Assembly: GCA_016191015.1 (NCBI GenBank) | Contig: JACPPM010000238.1 | Coordinates: forward strand, 1 to 63,723 | DNA length: 63,723 nucleotides | Direction of reading: 5' to 3' | DNA from: Acidobacteriota bacterium | GTDB taxonomy: Bacteria > Acidobacteriota > CAIWXX01 | Shown: positions 1-8,628 of the stretch, piece after piece | Position numbering within the stretch: the first letter of the stretch is position 1 | Layout of the letters: the number at the start of each line of letters is the position of its first letter | The notes under the pieces: model-generated | The model's input: only the letters and a program-made list of their open reading frames with translations | What the model was told of the DNA's origin: nothing | The model's database searches: none | Translations under genes and position numbers: made by a program

Positions 1-32
1 GATTCGGAGTAGACGCACACGGGCATGAGCGC

Positions 33-138
33 AACGTCATCCTGAGGAGCCGGGCGAAGCCCGGTGACGAAGGATCTCCTCCATGGGCTACGGGAGGAGA
101 TCCTTCGGCCCGGCCGCGCCGAGCCTCAGGTTGACATG
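33..138. repeat. Intergenic inverted-repeat element (GTCATCCTGAG...AAGGATCTCCTCC / GGAGGAGATCCTT...CTCAGG)
   Basis: Arms AAGGATCTCCTCC (70-82) and GGAGGAGATCCTT (93-105) are perfect reverse complements around a short loop; outer CATCCTGAG / CTCAGG also pair. Confidence 0.75.
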
Positions 139-257
139 CTGGCTCTACTGCGGCCAAGTGTACTCCGAATCTCAGTGGCCACTTGGTGGTACTGGGGAAT
201 CGGCAAATCGTCGTTCCCTCCGGAAACGAGATGAGGCGTCGATCGGGGATCGTTGCT

Positions 258-465
258 CCTCACCACGGAGAGCACGGAGATCCACGGAGCGGATTCTTGT
301 AATATCCCCACAGACTCGTCCGTGACGGGCGCATGGAATCGTCCCTTTGTGACCCTTGGCGCGCATCCCCCAACGCGACGGAGACGCAACCTTTTTGGTT
401 GCGGCTCCGATGCGTTCGGGAGTTATCTCCGTGTTTCTCCGTGCCCTCTGTGCCTCCGTGGTTGC
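258..465. repeat. Dyad element with tandem CACGGAG-word arms and an internal GC hairpin
   Basis: Left arm CACCACGGAG-AGCACGGAG-ATCCACGGAG; right arm TCTCCGTG-TTTCTCCGTG-CCCTCTGTG-CCTCCGTGGT; inner hairpin GGAGACGCAACC-TTTTT-GGTTGCGGCTCC at about 380-409. Confidence 0.75.
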
Positions 466-522
466 ACGGCTTCACCCACCAATCACGCCGACGCGTCCAA
501 CCTGCAATGGAGCCGCGACCTG

Positions 523-1035
523 CTAATGCGGGTCGCCGCGCTGAGGTCCGCTTCCGGCGATGCGTCGGAGGGCTTTGGGCGGCATGTGCCAGACCAAAGT
601 CCCTCGCGACGGGCCGAGCCGCTCGGTCTGAATGAACGAAACGCCGCCTTTCTTGAATTCGACCCCGAAGCTGCTGGAGCCTCCCAGAAGGTAGGAGACA
701 AGCTCAGAGCAGTTGGGCTGGTGGCCCACGAGCATCACGCTCTCAACCTCCTCCATCTTCGCAAGCCGACCACAGACGTCATCCGGCTGGTATCCGGGAG
801 ACAGCTCGCCGAGCAGTTCGGTCCGGCGGCTGACGGATCGGGAGATGATCTCCGCCGTTTGCCGCGCGCGGACAAGGGGGCTTGAGAGGATGCGGTCGGG
901 ACACACATCGAGAATCGCCAGGGCGGCCGCTACCTCCTCGATCCTTGCGATCCCTTCGGGAGTGAGCTGCCTCTGCGAATCGCCTCCGGGCGAGGAATCC
1001 TCCGCGATTCCGTGTCTCATGATGAAGATGTCCAA
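523..1035 (-). CDS. sixA: Phosphohistidine phosphatase SixA family
   Basis: N-terminal MDIFIMRHGIAE (RHG) and later GHQPN motif typical of SixA histidine phosphatases. Confidence 0.85.
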   Translation of the reverse strand: MDIFIMRHGIAEDSSPGGDSQRQLTPEGIARIEEVAAALAILDVCPDRILSSPLVRARQTAEIISRSVSRRTELLGELSPGYQPDDVCGRLAKMEEVESVMLVGHQPNCSELVSYLLGGSSSFGVEFKKGGVSFIQTERLGPSRGTLVWHMPPKALRRIAGSGPQRGDPH

Positions 1036-1149
1036 CTATTTCTCCCGGCCGGCGTCCGCAGTGCCCTTCTCGATCTCCAATTCTACACCAGCGGGCGTGC
1101 AGAGCGCCGTGGTCGAAGTGGAGTAAGGGCAAAGTCGGGCCCAGATTCG

Positions 1150-1310
1150 GGCGATTCTGTGCCGCGAGAGAGCGCAGATTGCGCGGATTTGCGCACAGAT
1201 TGCACAGAATCGTCCAACCTCTACCCGGTGTGGAACCTCATCCTCACTCCCCTGTCGACGCAATGCTTTTCCAACATCTGTGAGTGGATCTGCGTTGTGA
1301 GCGGGCATCG
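1150..1310. repeat. Diverged member of the CAGATT-word dyad family
   Basis: GCGCAGATTGCGCGGATTTGCGCACAGATTGCACAG arm plus a middle (TCCTCACTC..TGTCG..GCAATGC..) alignable with the copy at 29472-29634. Confidence 0.6.
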
Positions 1311-1317
1311 GGGCGAT

Positions 1318-1390
1318 CCAAACCACCAGGACACCGAGAAGGGGAAGAAGGCCCAGGGTGATTTCCTGATGTCTTGGCGTCCTGGTGGTC
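1318..1390. repeat. CACCAGG/CACCGAG-word dyad element
   Basis: CCAAACCACCAGGACACCGAGAA versus GTCTTGGCGTCCTGGTGGT inverted arms. Confidence 0.6.
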
Positions 1391-1444
1391 GGGCGGATTC
1401 GGTCCGTCCGGGCGCCACTCCTGGTTATCGTCAAGCTGCAATCA

Positions 1445-1873
1445 TCAGAGTCCCATTTCCTCCAGGATTCCCTCTTCTTCGTGCTGTGGTGCATCGGCGG
1501 AATGTTCGGCTGGGGGGCTGGATGTGGACGGTTCGCCGGCCCCCTTGCGGCCGAGCATCAGCATGCGTTGCATGATGACGTCGGTTGCGTAGGCCTTCGC
1601 GCCGCTCTTGTCTGTGTAGCTGCGAGTCGAGAGGCGGCCCTCGACAAAGACGTGTTTGCCCTTGGTAAGGTAGGCACAGACGGTTTCAGCCAGGGGCCCG
1701 AAAGCCACCACCCGGTGCCATTCGGTTTTCGTCTCGACGCCGCCGGTCTGGTTTTTCCATCTCTGGTTGGTGGCCAGGCTGAACTTGGCGAACGGCCGCC
1801 CGTTGGGCATTGATCGTCGTTCGGGCTCGCCACCGAGTCGCCCGATCAGCATCACGACATTGAGGCTGCTCAT
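1445..1873 (-). CDS. ssb: Single-stranded DNA-binding protein
   Basis: MSSLNVVMLIGRLGGEPERR..FSLATNQRW..TEWHRVVAFG..: SSB OB-fold signature; internal ATG of the longer ORF. Confidence 0.93.
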   Translation of the reverse strand: MSSLNVVMLIGRLGGEPERRSMPNGRPFAKFSLATNQRWKNQTGGVETKTEWHRVVAFGPLAETVCAYLTKGKHVFVEGRLSTRSYTDKSGAKAYATDVIMQRMLMLGRKGAGEPSTSSPPAEHSADAPQHEEEGILEEMGL

Positions 1874-1916
1874 TGCTTGCTTCTCCCTTCCCTGCGAACG
1901 ATGAGATACGTTAGTG

Positions 1917-2948
1917 TTATGCGCCACAGGCCTTCCGTGCGGCCGCATCGTTGGCGGGCGCACGGAGGGCGTTGGCGATTTCCATGGATGCGTTTGGATT
2001 GTCACGCAGAAACCGTCGCGTTTGCTCACGACCGTTTCCAAGCCGCGTCCCGTTCCAGGAGAACCAGAAGCCGCTTTTCTCGATGACGCCGGCCTCGACG
2101 CCCCGATCGAGGAGATCCGTTTCGATCGAAAAGCCCTCGCCGTAGAGCAGATCCACTTCGGCATCGCGAAAAGGCGGCGCCATCTTGTTCTTCACGATTT
2201 TGACCCGTGTGCGGCATCCGACGGCCGCGTCGCCATCTTTTATCGTCTGTCCGCGTTTCACCTCGATCCGGAGCGACGCATAGAACTTCAGGGCGCGGCC
2301 GCCGGTCGTGGTCTCCGGATTACCGAACATGACTCCGATTTTCTCGCGCAACTGGTTGATGAAGAGCAGGCATGTGTTGCTCCGGGAGACACCCGCGGTG
2401 AGCTTTCTCATGGCCTGGCTCATCAACCGTGCCTGGAGGCCCATCTGCGCGTCCCCCATCTCCCCCTCGATCTCCGCCCGGGGAGTCAGGGCAGCGACGG
2501 AATCGATCACGCAGAGATCGATACCCTGACTGCGTACGAGGATATCAACGATCTCGAGAGCCTGTTCACCCGAGTCCGGCTGCGAAACGTAGAGGTTCTG
2601 GCAATCGACACCCAGGGCCTTCGCATAGTCGGGGGACAACGCATGCTCGGCGTCGATGAACGCGCAGACCCCTTTTTCCTGCTGGGCGCGCGCGATGACC
2701 TGCAGAGCGAAGGTCGTCTTCCCAGATGACTCCTGCCCGAACACTTCCACGATGCGCCCTCGCGGGATCCCCCCGCAGCCGATTGCCTGATCGATCGAGA
2801 ACACTCCGGTTGAAATGACATCGATGGCGTCGGCCGTGGAGTCCTGGCCGAGGCGCATGATCGACCCCTTGCCGAACTGCTTTTCGATCTGTGCGAGCGC
2901 CGCTTCGAAGGATTTTGCCCGCACCTCCAATTCCTTCACTGACATCAT
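1917..2948 (-). CDS. recA: RecA recombinase
   Basis: 343 aa; [10 protein letters not shown]-loop, [49 protein letters not shown]. Confidence 0.95.
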   Translation of the reverse strand: MMSVKELEVRAKSFEAALAQIEKQFGKGSIMRLGQDSTADAIDVISTGVFSIDQAIGCGGIPRGRIVEVFGQESSGKTTFALQVIARAQQEKGVCAFIDAEHALSPDYAKALGVDCQNLYVSQPDSGEQALEIVDILVRSQGIDLCVIDSVAALTPRAEIEGEMGDAQMGLQARLMSQAMRKLTAGVSRSNTCLLFINQLREKIGVMFGNPETTTGGRALKFYASLRIEVKRGQTIKDGDAAVGCRTRVKIVKNKMAPPFRDAEVDLLYGEGFSIETDLLDRGVEAGVIEKSGFWFSWNGTRLGNGREQTRRFLRDNPNASMEIANALRAPANDAAARKACGA

Positions 2949-3072
2949 GGTCTTTCATCCCCCTTCTTCGTAGAAATCCGGGTGGGTGTGCCGCGGGATT
3001 CCTCGGCCCTCCGCGCATCGCGAAGGGCCTCGGAATCGGCCTGAGCATCCCTGGGTCCGCCCGCCGGAGCCG

Positions 3073-3396
3073 CTACTTGGTCTGAGGCGCCGAGGCTCCT
3101 ACTGTGACTTGGCCCTTGATTTCCGCAAAGATCTTCTCCCCGACACCGCTGACCTTCATCAGGTCCTCCGGGGCTTTGAACTGTCCGTTCTTGGTTCTGA
3201 ACTCCACGATCCGCTGTGCGATCTTGTCGCCGATGCGGGGCAGGCGCGCAAGCTCAGAAGCGGGCGCGGTATTCAGGTTGATTTTCGGTGTGTCGGGCTT
3301 CGAGGCTGTGTCCGCAGTGATGTGTGGGGCCCAGATGGTGAGTGCGATCGCGAGAGCGATGACGAGGCCGAGCCTCCTGACGGTTCTTGATGCCAT
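3073..3396 (-). CDS. ComEA-like helix-hairpin-helix secreted protein
   Basis: Signal-like N-terminus then INLNTAPASELARLPRIGDKIAQRIVEFR..VSGVGEKIFAEIKG. Confidence 0.85.
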   Translation of the reverse strand: MASRTVRRLGLVIALAIALTIWAPHITADTASKPDTPKINLNTAPASELARLPRIGDKIAQRIVEFRTKNGQFKAPEDLMKVSGVGEKIFAEIKGQVTVGASAPQTK

Positions 3397-3581
3397 TTGT
3401 TCCTCCTTCTGTTATTCAGGTGAATGTAGGGTTCGTGTTCTCCGAATCCGTGAGCCGCCTACTGTCTGCCGCATCACCTCCTTCCGTCTTTGAACGGAGG
3501 CAACGGGCGTGCCAGGTGCGGACGGCAGCGCAGCGGCTTCGTTTTCAGTAGATTGGAGGCCTTGAGCATCCTCGCCCTGTG

Positions 3582-3685
3582 ACAACAACTGTTGACAGTG
3601 TGGACCGACGGAGTGCGGAAAAGGCTGATTTCAAAGGGTGGACCGTGCTGTCAACAACCGTTGACGGTGTGAACGCGAGTTGACT
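3582..3685. promoter_or_regulatory. Cluster of CAACAAC(T/C)GTTGAC(A/G)GTG repeats upstream of the TPR gene (operator-like)
   Basis: ACAACAACTGTTGACAGTGTGGAC (about 3582) and TCAACAACCGTTGACGGTGTGAAC (about 3651); also inverted TGTTGACAG / CTGTCAACA. Confidence 0.4.
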
Positions 3686-3703
3686 TTGAGGCCAAGCAAA
3701 CGT

Positions 3704-5290
3704 ATGTTTCTCGTGAAAATCGTCATGCGATGTCTGCTTGTCGTGGTTCTCCTCATTGCGGGCCCGCTCCGAGGTGCGGCCGCGACTCTGGTGCCACCCG
3801 TCCTGGTCCTGGTTCCGGAGAATCGCACGGGAAGGCTCGAACATGACTGGATCGGCATCAGCGTTTCCCGATACCTCTCCAACAAGCTGCTCCCGATGCT
3901 CGACGTCGCATCGATTACTCCGGATCGGCGGATGGCGGGATTCGAGACCATGGCAATCCCGGCCAACCGGGCGGTGACCAGAGCGACGATGTTGAAGGTG
4001 GCCGCGGAGCTGAAAGCATCGTTCGTGCTCTTCGGATCGTACGAGACGAGAGCGGACGGGGATCTGCAGGTGACGGTCACGCCGCTGGACGCGGTTCACA
4101 TGACGATCGGCAAGGCGATCTCGGTGAAGGGAAAGCCGGAGGAATTGATTTCGATCGAGAACACGATCGGTTATGGGCTGGTGAGGGAATACTTCGCAGA
4201 TCCGGATCGGCTGCGCTCACAGATTCTCGGCCGCGATGCCGGTGTGCCTGTTGCGGCATACGAGGCGTTGGCTCGGAGCTTCGGGATCACGGACCAGGAG
4301 AAGCGGCTCTATTGGCTTCGCAAGGCGGTCGCGGCGCGCGCAGGATATGGCGAGGCGGTTTTGGAGCAGGCGCAAATCCTCTACACGCGTGGCGATTATG
4401 GTGCGGTGATCAAGCTGCTGAACAGCGCGACGGCGGAGTATGCCGACAGGTTCAGTTTTCTACGGGGCATGGCCTGTTTTTCGAGCCGCGACTTCGCGCA
4501 AGCATCGGAGCTATTCTCGACGTTGGCGAACAAACCCTCGTTCAGCGAGGCGGCTCTCAACAACCTTGCGGCCGCGCGATCCGAACAGGGGGATCAGGAG
4601 CAGGCGGCGTTTCATCTCAAGAGCGCGCTGCCGCAGGCCGTCTCCGCGGCCTCGCTGTATTTCAATCTCGGCGTTGTCAGCCAGAGAGCGGGCCTCACGG
4701 AAGCCGCCATTGCAGCGTTCAAGGAGTCGGCCAGGCGTGATCCTGACGACTGGCAGGCACAGACTCTGCTGGCTCGTCTCCTCGAACAGAACGGGCAGCG
4801 CGAAGAGTCGCTTGCCGTCGTGGCGATCGCCGCGAAGCGGATGCCACACCATCCATCGGATCCGGAGACGCTCCTGCGCCCGCGGCTGCGGCCGCTTCCC
4901 GAAGGCGGCGAATCAGCGCCCCGCGAGGTACCGCCGGCGGCGGCGCGAGCTGAGGTGATCGGCTTCCACCTCGAGCGAGGGGGGATTCTCTGCGAAAAGC
5001 AGATGTGGGCCGAGGCCGTTGGCGAGCTCCGAAAAGTGCTCTATCTCGATCCCTACGACGGAAACGCGCGGTACCTGCTCGCGCGCGCCTACCTCGGCAC
5101 CGGCGACCTCGAGCACGCGCTCATCGAGGCGAGGATGTCGCTCTGGAGCCAGGAGAGCGCAGCGGCTCACATGCTGCTCGCCCATATCCTCAATCAAATG
5201 GGGCGCAACGACGAGGCGCGAGGTGAGGCGATGCGGGTGCTGCAGATCGAGCCGGAGAATGCAGAAGCGCGGGCTTTTGCGGGGGTATAG
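3704..5290 (+). CDS. Secreted/membrane-anchored TPR-repeat protein
   Basis: N-terminal hydrophobic segment, repeated TPR-like helices; ORF 3680..5290, likely ATG at 3704. Confidence 0.8.
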   Translation: MFLVKIVMRCLLVVVLLIAGPLRGAAATLVPPVLVLVPENRTGRLEHDWIGISVSRYLSNKLLPMLDVASITPDRRMAGFETMAIPANRAVTRATMLKVAAELKASFVLFGSYETRADGDLQVTVTPLDAVHMTIGKAISVKGKPEELISIENTIGYGLVREYFADPDRLRSQILGRDAGVPVAAYEALARSFGITDQEKRLYWLRKAVAARAGYGEAVLEQAQILYTRGDYGAVIKLLNSATAEYADRFSFLRGMACFSSRDFAQASELFSTLANKPSFSEAALNNLAAARSEQGDQEQAAFHLKSALPQAVSAASLYFNLGVVSQRAGLTEAAIAAFKESARRDPDDWQAQTLLARLLEQNGQREESLAVVAIAAKRMPHHPSDPETLLRPRLRPLPEGGESAPREVPPAAARAEVIGFHLERGGILCEKQMWAEAVGELRKVLYLDPYDGNARYLLARAYLGTGDLEHALIEARMSLWSQESAAAHMLLAHILNQMGRNDEARGEAMRVLQIEPENAEARAFAGV

Positions 5291-5292
5291 GT

Positions 5293-6654
5293 GTGAGAGA
5301 GGGGTTCAAAGTTCAAAGTTCAAAGTTCAAAGCGCCGCAGAACGGATCGCGACGTGCGCGATGGCTCGGGTTCTTCCTGGCGTGTGGCTTGGCGCTCTGC
5401 GATCCAGGTCGGGCAGCGGCCGACATTCTCGTCGTCGATATGGCTGAGATCGTCCATCCGGTGACGGCCCGGTTTCTGACGAACGCGATCGAGACGGCCG
5501 AGCGCGAGAAGGCCGCGCTCCTCATCGTGCGCCTCAACACACCCGGCGGGCTGATGGACTCGATGCGAGAGATCATCATGCGGATGCTGGACGCGCGTGT
5601 ACCGATTGCGATCTATGTGAGCCCCAGCGGTGCGAGGGCGGCGTCGGCGGGATTCCTGATTACGATCTCGGCGGATATCGCGGCGATGGCACCGGGAACG
5701 AATATGGGGGCTGCGCATCCGGTCAGCGGGATGGGCGAGAAGATCGATGAGGTGATGTCGAAGAAGATCGAGAACGACACGGTAGCCTGGATCAAGTCGA
5801 TTGCCGAGAAGCGTGGGCGCAACGCCGATCTGGCGGACAAGGCGGTACGCGAAAGCAAGTCGTACACCGAGCGGGAGTCGCTTGAAGGGAAACTGATCGA
5901 GTACGTTTGCAAGGACACCGACGATCTCATCGCTCAGCTCGACGGCAAGACCGTCAAGCGATTCGGAGGGCAGGAGATGACCCTCCATCTGAGGGGACAG
6001 GCACAGCAGCGGATCGAGATGTCGCAGAAGGAGAAGATCCTGAGCTTTCTGGCGCATCCTGAGGTGGCGTACCTATTGTTCATGGCGGCGCTGCTCGGTC
6101 TCTATTTCGAGTTCGCGACGCCAGGCGCGATCTTCCCCGGCGTGGCCGGTGGCATCTGCCTGATCCTCGCTCTGTTTGCCTTCGACGTCCTTCCGATCAA
6201 CTCGGCTGGGCTTCTGCTCATTCTTGTGGCCTTCGCTCTGTTCATCGCGGAGGTCAAGGTGCAGAGCTTCGGTGTCCTTGGCGTCGGCGGGATCATCGCA
6301 CTGGTGATTGGATCGTTGATGCTGTTCGACGCACCTGATTCATCGCTCCGTGTCCCGCCTCCCACCGTCCTGGGCGTCTCCCTGGCGGTGGCACTCATTG
6401 TGATCTTCCTCCTGCGCCTGGCGGTAAAAGCGATGGGCAGCAAGACCGTGACCGGAGAGAAGGGACTCGTCGGAGAAATCGGCACCGTGTTCCAGGATCT
6501 TCACCGTGATGGGCAGGACCCAGAGGGCAAGGTCCAGGTCCACGGCGAATTCTGGAACGCGGTCTCAGTCGAAGGCGACCTGCCGCGCAACGAGCGAGTG
6601 GAGGTCGTCGAGGTGACGGGCCTCCGGCTCATGGTCAAGAAAAAAACGACTTAG
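5293..6654 (+). CDS. NfeD-family membrane serine protease (ClpP-like domain)
   Basis: LIVRLNTPGGLMDSMREI..SGARAASAGFLI..MAPGTNMGAAHPV then multi-TM NfeD region and C-terminal OB-like domain. Start uncertain. Confidence 0.88.
   Translation: MREGFKVQSSKFKAPQNGSRRARWLGFFLACGLALCDPGRAAADILVVDMAEIVHPVTARFLTNAIETAEREKAALLIVRLNTPGGLMDSMREIIMRMLDARVPIAIYVSPSGARAASAGFLITISADIAAMAPGTNMGAAHPVSGMGEKIDEVMSKKIENDTVAWIKSIAEKRGRNADLADKAVRESKSYTERESLEGKLIEYVCKDTDDLIAQLDGKTVKRFGGQEMTLHLRGQAQQRIEMSQKEKILSFLAHPEVAYLLFMAALLGLYFEFATPGAIFPGVAGGICLILALFAFDVLPINSAGLLLILVAFALFIAEVKVQSFGVLGVGGIIALVIGSLMLFDAPDSSLRVPPPTVLGVSLAVALIVIFLLRLAVKAMGSKTVTGEKGLVGEIGTVFQDLHRDGQDPEGKVQVHGEFWNAVSVEGDLPRNERVEVVEVTGLRLMVKKKTT
5304..5332 (+). 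repeat. (GTTCAAA)4 tandem repeat
   Basis: gttcaaagttcaaagttcaaagttcaaag. Confidence 0.95.
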
Positions 6655-6672
6655 TCGAAAAGGAGGAGTGCT

Positions 6673-7413
6673 ATGTCCCCAGTTGGTATTATCGTCGTGG
6701 TCGTCGTTCTTTACCTTCTCAGCTCTATCAAGATACTACCGGAGTACGAGCGCGGCGTCATTTTCCGCCTCGGGCGACTGCACAAGGTCGACAAGGGCCC
6801 CGGCCTCGTGTTCGTGTTCGCGCCTATCGACAGGATCGTGCGGGTGAGCCTGCGAACGATCGTTCTGGATGTCCCGCCGCAGGACATCATCACGCGGGAC
6901 AACGTATCGGTGAAGGTCAATGCAGTGGTCTACTTCCGCGTCATGTCCCCACGAAAGGCCATCGTGGAGGTCGAGAACTATCTCTACGCCACCTCGCAAC
7001 TCGCCCAGACGACTCTCCGCAGCGTTCTTGGCCAGGCCGAGATGGACGAGCTTCTCGCGGAGCGCGATAAACTCAACGCGACCCTGCAGTCCATTCTCGA
7101 CAAGCACACCGATCCCTGGGGAATCAAGGTATCGGCGGTCGAAGTAAAACACGTCGACCTGCCAACGGAAATGCAGCGGGCGATGGCGAAGCAGGCTGAG
7201 GCCGAGCGCGAGAGGCGGGCGAAGATTATCCACGCCGAGGGCGAGTTCAACGCGTCTCAGAAACTGGCGGATGCTGCCGAGATCATTTCGAAGAACTCCG
7301 TCACGCTCCAGCTCCGCTACATGCAGACCCTGACCGAGATCGCGACCGAGAAGAACTCGACAATCATCTTCCCACTCCCGATTGATATGATCTCGCAGTA
7401 TCTCAAGAGGTAG
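6673..7413 (+). CDS. SPFH/Band 7 (slipin/stomatin-like) protein
   Basis: [66 protein letters not shown]; adjacent to NfeD as commonly seen. Confidence 0.93.
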   Translation: MSPVGIIVVVVVLYLLSSIKILPEYERGVIFRLGRLHKVDKGPGLVFVFAPIDRIVRVSLRTIVLDVPPQDIITRDNVSVKVNAVVYFRVMSPRKAIVEVENYLYATSQLAQTTLRSVLGQAEMDELLAERDKLNATLQSILDKHTDPWGIKVSAVEVKHVDLPTEMQRAMAKQAEAERERRAKIIHAEGEFNASQKLADAAEIISKNSVTLQLRYMQTLTEIATEKNSTIIFPLPIDMISQYLKR

Positions 7414-7617
7414 GGGCTAGGCCGCTTAGCGGCCCATTCTTACCAAACATGTTGTCAGGTCAAACGAGGCCGAAAGCCGGGAAACCACAGATCTCGCAGA
7501 TTTCACAGATTCAACCACGGAGTATTGACGGCTGCGAGATCGTCGCCCGGGGGAATTTGCGTAATCGGTGCAATCTGCGGTTTCCCTTCCGGTCTTCGGG
7601 CTGCCGCAACGCAGCCT
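7413..7617. repeat. Dispersed CAGATT-word dyad element, copy b1
   Basis: Inverted near-identical copy at 42088-42280; arms ACCACAGATCTCGCAGATTTCACAGATT and AATTTGCGTAATCGGTGCAATCTGCGGT. Confidence 0.92.
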
Positions 7618-7645
7618 CTCGTCGCAGGCGCTGTCCTGCGACGAG
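7618..7645. repeat. Perfect 11-bp hairpin CTCGTCGCAGG-cgctgt-CCTGCGACGAG
   Basis: Read directly from sequence. Confidence 0.85.
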
Positions 7646-7654
7646 CATAGTGTC

Positions 7655-7870
7655 TAGGAAGTTGAGTGTTGACGCAAAATGGCAAGAAACTTGAGGCGGC
7701 TAAATCTTCCGAGCTCCTCTCAGGAAAGCAGGAGGGGAGGAATGCAGGAACGGAGCGGTCCTCTCGGCCGATCGGGGTGGCTCGGAAGAACGCTCTCACT
7801 CTCCACTCTTCACGCTCTCACGCGCGGCGGAGACGCAACCGATGCAGGTTGCGGCTCCGCCGCCTTAGGG
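7655..7870. repeat. Dispersed AGGAAAGCAGG-type repeat ending in GC hairpin (7824-7863)
   Basis: Homologous in inverted orientation to 12286-12465 and partly to 39065-39290. Confidence 0.8.
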
Positions 7871-8040
7871 TCGAACGGACCGGGATGAGGTGGTGGAGTC
7901 AGGACTCAGATGTATGTACTACAGTGCCCGAAAGCTCCACGCTCTCCGCGCCCCGGGAGGCTGGAGGGGCACTACCCGTGTCGTAAAACTTCTGGCGCCG
8001 GATGTATGAATTATGGTATTCATATTAGCGATTTGATAGG

Positions 8041-8628
8041 GTGCTCAGGGGAGTGGGTGAGAGTATGACCGACTGGAGCGACACCGGGTATCACGAGATC
8101 CGGCTGGAGCACAAACAGCTGGCAATTGTGTTTTTCGTAGCCGTCTCGTTCGGCGTCGTTCTGTTCCTTCTCGGAGTCTGGGTGGGCCGCAAGAACCCGC
8201 CGGTGTTGGAGAGTGGGACGGAGGCGATTGAGCAGGTCGAATCGACTTCGCCCAAGCCCGCCGAGGAGAAGACGTCTCCCCCGACTTTCTTCGAGAAGAG
8301 GCCGGCGGGGGAACGGCCCACGGATGGATCGAGCGAGAGCGCGCCAACGCCGCCACCCGCAGCCTCGGCTTCGGCGCAATCCCCGGCCAAGCCGAAGGGG
8401 CACGTATACACGCTCCAGGCCGGCGCATTCAGCACCGAGGAGAACGCGAAGAAAGCGGCGATGGATTTGGAGAAAGCCGGGTATACGATCACCGTCGCCG
8501 CTCCGGATCCGAAGGACAAGAAGAAGCTCTACCGTGTGCTCGTCGGCGAGTTCGCGTCCAGGGAGGAAGCGCTCGCAGCCAAGAAGCGGCTCGAAGGCAT
8601 GGGCTTCAAGAACCTCGTACCGAAGTGA
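8041..8628 (+). CDS. SPOR-domain membrane protein
   Basis: One TM helix, Pro-rich linker, C-terminal YTLQAGAFSTEENAKKAAMDLEKAGYTITV..RVLVGEFASREEALAAKKRL. Confidence 0.88.
   Translation: MLRGVGESMTDWSDTGYHEIRLEHKQLAIVFFVAVSFGVVLFLLGVWVGRKNPPVLESGTEAIEQVESTSPKPAEEKTSPPTFFEKRPAGERPTDGSSESAPTPPPAASASAQSPAKPKGHVYTLQAGAFSTEENAKKAAMDLEKAGYTITVAAPDPKDKKKLYRVLVGEFASREEALAAKKRLEGMGFKNLVPK

Noticed and set aside
258-465. Possible CRISPR-like array (repeated CACGGAG units)
   Set aside because: Units are adjacent, imperfect and in inverted arms with no spacers; no cas genes in the window.
7449-7694. 81-aa ORF MLSGQTRPKAGKPQISQISQIQPR...
   Set aside because: Translation of a dispersed dyad element also present inverted at 42088-42280; a repeat, not a gene.
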